Shown here one piece after another: positions 15,745 to 17,284 of a stretch of 17,284 bases of DNA. The notes below the pieces were generated by a model that made no database searches, had not been told where the DNA came from, and was given only the letters and a program-made list of their open reading frames with translations. Where the stretch lies: NCBI GenBank assembly GCA_025928535.1, contig JAICJJ010000008.1, forward strand, positions 1 to 17,284, read 5' to 3'. Within the stretch, counting starts at the first letter, position 1, and each line of letters opens with the position of its first letter. The DNA is from Thermomicrobiales bacterium (lineage in GTDB: Bacteria; Chloroflexota; Chloroflexia; Thermomicrobiales; UBA6265). The translations under genes and the position numbers were made by a program.

Positions 15745-15999
15745 TCCGCTCCCGATCGCCGCTGCCGACTCTGACGGATGAGCGTGCGATTCCTCGCATG
15801 CTCGTCCGAGCGAAGGATACCGTGCGGCAGATGGTGCACAGACCCGATTTTTCCGCCGCTCACCTGCGCGCAGTCGAGGCCATCACGTCTCTGTGCATTC
15901 CAAACGTGTTGGGAACCCTCTCCGCCGACTGGAGCGACCGCGTCGTCTGGTCGCAGGGCGAGGAAGGCGTCGCAACGGCGCCGGCGGACTGACTGGCGA
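15745..15999. promoter_or_regulatory. Region upstream of the decarboxylase gene
   Basis: This must hold the leftward promoter or readthrough path for the decarboxylase. On the minus strand, TATCCT (15819-15814) could be a -10, but no convincing -35 lies 16-18 bp beyond it. A plus-strand frame from ATG 15798 to 15992 (64 codons, starting MLVRAKDTVRQMV) has only moderately biased third positions, no clear ribosome site and no recognisable motif. It could be a small gene, a remnant or chance, and I do not call it. Confidence 0.3.
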
Positions 16000-16164
16000 G
16001 TCGAGAACTCGAGAAGAGGGCGCGGCGCCGTGAGGTCGTACTCCCACGAGGGTCGTCATCCTGAGTGGAGCGAAGGACCTCGTGCTTCCCGGTGGCGACA
16101 GCGAGATGCTTCGCGGCGGCTCAGCATGACGGGGGTGGGGCGTCGCTCTCCTCGACTCCTCGAC
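16000..16164. repeat. Nested palindromic repeat element, copy 2 with outer arms
   Basis: Three nested levels of inverted repeat are visible. Outer arms: GTCGAGAACTCGAGAAGAG (16000-16018) matches the reverse complement of 16146-16164 at 16 of 19 positions. Middle arms: CGTCATCCTGA (16054-16064) and TCAGCATGACG (16121-16131) match at 10 of 11. Inner arms: GCGAAGGACCTCG (16070-16082) and CGAGATGCTTCGC (16102-16114) match at 10 of 13. The middle and inner parts are shared with copy 1 at 12813-12921. The left outer arm itself contains the palindrome TCGAG-aa-CTCGA. It lies 12 nt beyond the stop codon of the ligase gene. It could be a non-autonomous repeat (REP or MITE-like) or a long transcript-end structure. 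Confidence 0.65.
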
Positions 16165-16176
16165 CGAGCCCACCTA

Positions 16177-17284
16177 TCACCCGCGCTCGAAATAGCGCTG
16201 CCGCTCCCAATCGGTGACCGCCATGTCGTAGGCGCGTTGTTCGACTCGGCCCATGTTGACATAGTGCGCGACGACGTCTTTGCCGAAGGCCGCGGGCGCG
16301 ATGTCGCTGTGGGCGAATGCATCGATCGCTTCATACATCGTGCGCGGCACGGACGGCGCATCGTCGGCGAGATAGGCGTTGCCGAGGAATTCGGGCGGCG
16401 GCTCGATCCGGTGTTCGATGCCGTGCAGCCCAGCCGCCAGTACGGCCGCATAGGCGAGATAGGGATTGGCGTCGCCTCCCGGCAGCCGGTCTTCGATCCG
16501 GAGCGACGACCCGTGGCCGACAATCCGGAACCCGCAGGTCCGGTTGTCGCGCGCCCAGACGGCGTTGACCGGCGCCCAACTCGCCACCGCGTAACGCTTG
16601 TAACTGTTGATCGTGCTGGCGATCAGGAGCGACAACTCGCGCGCCCCGGCGATCAGACCGCCGAGAAACCACCGCATCGTCTCCGACATTTCCCCCGGCG
16701 CGGCCGGATCGAAAAAGAGATTGCGCGTGCCGTCGGGCGACCAGAGGCTGAGGTGGATATGGCTGCTCGATCCGGTCCAGTCGTGATGCGGCTTCGACAT
16801 GAAGGTGATGGCGCAACCGTGCTGGGCGGCGATTTCCTTCGCCCCATGCTTGTAGAGCGCGGCGCGGTCGGCCGATTCGAGCGCGTCGGCGTAATGAATG
16901 TTGACTTCGTGCTGGCCGGGCGCCGCCTCGCCCTTCGAGAATTCGATGGGCACCCCGGCGTCGCGCATCAAGTTGCGAAACTTGCGATAGAGCGGCTCCG
17001 CCTTGGTCGCCTGCAGCAGGTGATAGTCCTCGTTGTACCAGCCGAACGGCTGCAGATTGGCGTAGCCCTTGGCGTGCGCTTCTTCATAGGTGTCGCGCAG
17101 CAGATAGAACTCGAGTTCGGACGCGAACATCGGGCGAAAGCCGAGGGCGTTCGCCCGTTCGATCTGGCGCCGCAAGATCGACCGCGGCGCAACCGGAATC
17201 AACTCGCCGCTCGCCTCATCGACCACATCGCCCAGCACGCACGCGGTCTTTTCGAGCCATGGCAGTTCGCGCAGCGTCTCCCAA
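16177..17284 (-). CDS. Glutamine synthetase-family ligase, probably gamma-glutamyl-amine synthetase (partial, 5' end outside window)
   Basis: The frame is open to the right edge (first complete codon at 17283, reading WETLRELPWLEKTACV), so 368 C-terminal residues are present and about 80-110 N-terminal ones are missing. Numbering is from that first codon. The catalytic barrel of the glutamine synthetase family is clear: E56 and E58 (SELEFYL), E119 and E126 (GEAAPGQHE), H175 (GSSSHIHLSL), the flap region INSYKR (225-230) and RIEDRLPGGDANPYLA (262-277). These bind metal, ATP and glutamate. In true glutamine synthetase the flap reads YEAPV, where Glu orients ammonium; here it is SWAPV, with W236 in that place. 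That, with GHGSSLRIEDRLPGGD, fits PuuA/GlnA3-like enzymes that join glutamate to polyamines or other amines, although glutamine synthesis is not excluded. The decarboxylase beside it supports an amine substrate. The stop is followed by the nested repeat. Confidence 0.88.
   Translation of the reverse strand, partial: WETLRELPWLEKTACVLGDVVDEASGELIPVAPRSILRRQIERANALGFRPMFASELEFYLLRDTYEEAHAKGYANLQPFGWYNEDYHLLQATKAEPLYRKFRNLMRDAGVPIEFSKGEAAPGQHEVNIHYADALESADRAALYKHGAKEIAAQHGCAITFMSKPHHDWTGSSSHIHLSLWSPDGTRNLFFDPAAPGEMSETMRWFLGGLIAGARELSLLIASTINSYKRYAVASWAPVNAVWARDNRTCGFRIVGHGSSLRIEDRLPGGDANPYLAYAAVLAAGLHGIEHRIEPPPEFLGNAYLADDAPSVPRTMYEAIDAFAHSDIAPAAFGKDVVAHYVNMGRVEQRAYDMAVTDWERQRYFERG

Noticed and set aside
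13014..15774. Long plus-strand frames opposite the channel and decarboxylase (13014-14330 and 14530-15774)
   Set aside because: They are shadows of two well-supported minus-strand genes, with Arg/Asp/Gln-rich composition and no motifs.
1..17284. Defence system, prophage, insertion sequence or CRISPR array
   Set aside because: No transposase, integrase, nuclease, Cas or phage-type protein is encoded, and no regularly spaced direct repeats were seen. The only repeats are the two palindromic elements.

Overview
The window is GC-rich (GC-heavy third codon positions, long spurious antisense frames) and reads as ordinary bacterial chromosome with no mobile-element gene, CRISPR array, rRNA or tRNA that I can see. 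The best guess at source is a Chloroflexota bacterium, probably near Thermomicrobia. This rests on the small Cys-rich secreted protein with an N-terminus of the type MDQDRFD...SRRDVV, a B12-dependent mutase lacking its own cobalamin domain, and dispersed CGTCATCCTGA palindromic repeats. It is an inference from sequence style, not a proven placement.

Layout. Positions 1-385 hold nothing I can support. A Cys-rich Tat-type secreted protein gene (minus, 386-883) is followed by a divergent intergenic region and then a tight plus-strand chain: mreD, mrdA (PBP2), methylmalonyl-CoA epimerase and the large subunit of methylmalonyl-CoA mutase (1149-6493). Start and stop codons overlap at two junctions and are 10 bp apart at the third, so cell-elongation genes and methylmalonyl-CoA isomerisation genes probably share a transcript. 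Next come a DHA2-family MFS exporter (6656-8245), a TSUP/TauE-type permease with a TTG start (8288-9028) and a class I aminotransferase with a good promoter directly in front of it (9101-10285). A class I SAM methyltransferase behind a second recognisable promoter and a hairpin-rich leader (10544-11404) and a secreted subtilisin-like S8 protease (11516-12706) complete the plus-strand block.

The right part is on the minus strand, listed here in transcription order from the right edge: a glutamine-synthetase-family ligase (partial, 16177-17284), an Orn/Lys/Arg-type PLP decarboxylase (14197-15744) and a TVGYGD potassium channel (12927-14123). The ligase carries Trp where true glutamine synthetases carry the ammonium-site Glu. 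It therefore more likely glutamylates an amine, which fits the amine-producing decarboxylase beside it.

Two related imperfect palindromic repeats (12813-12921 and 16000-16164) sit just past the stop codons of the channel and ligase genes. The second has an additional outer pair of 19-nt arms, giving a 165-bp nested structure. I see no clearly new multi-gene system; the points most worth a second look are the ligase substitution, the nested repeats, the mreD-mrdA-mce-mutase coupling, the oversized PBP2 and the possible frameshift in the Cys-rich gene.
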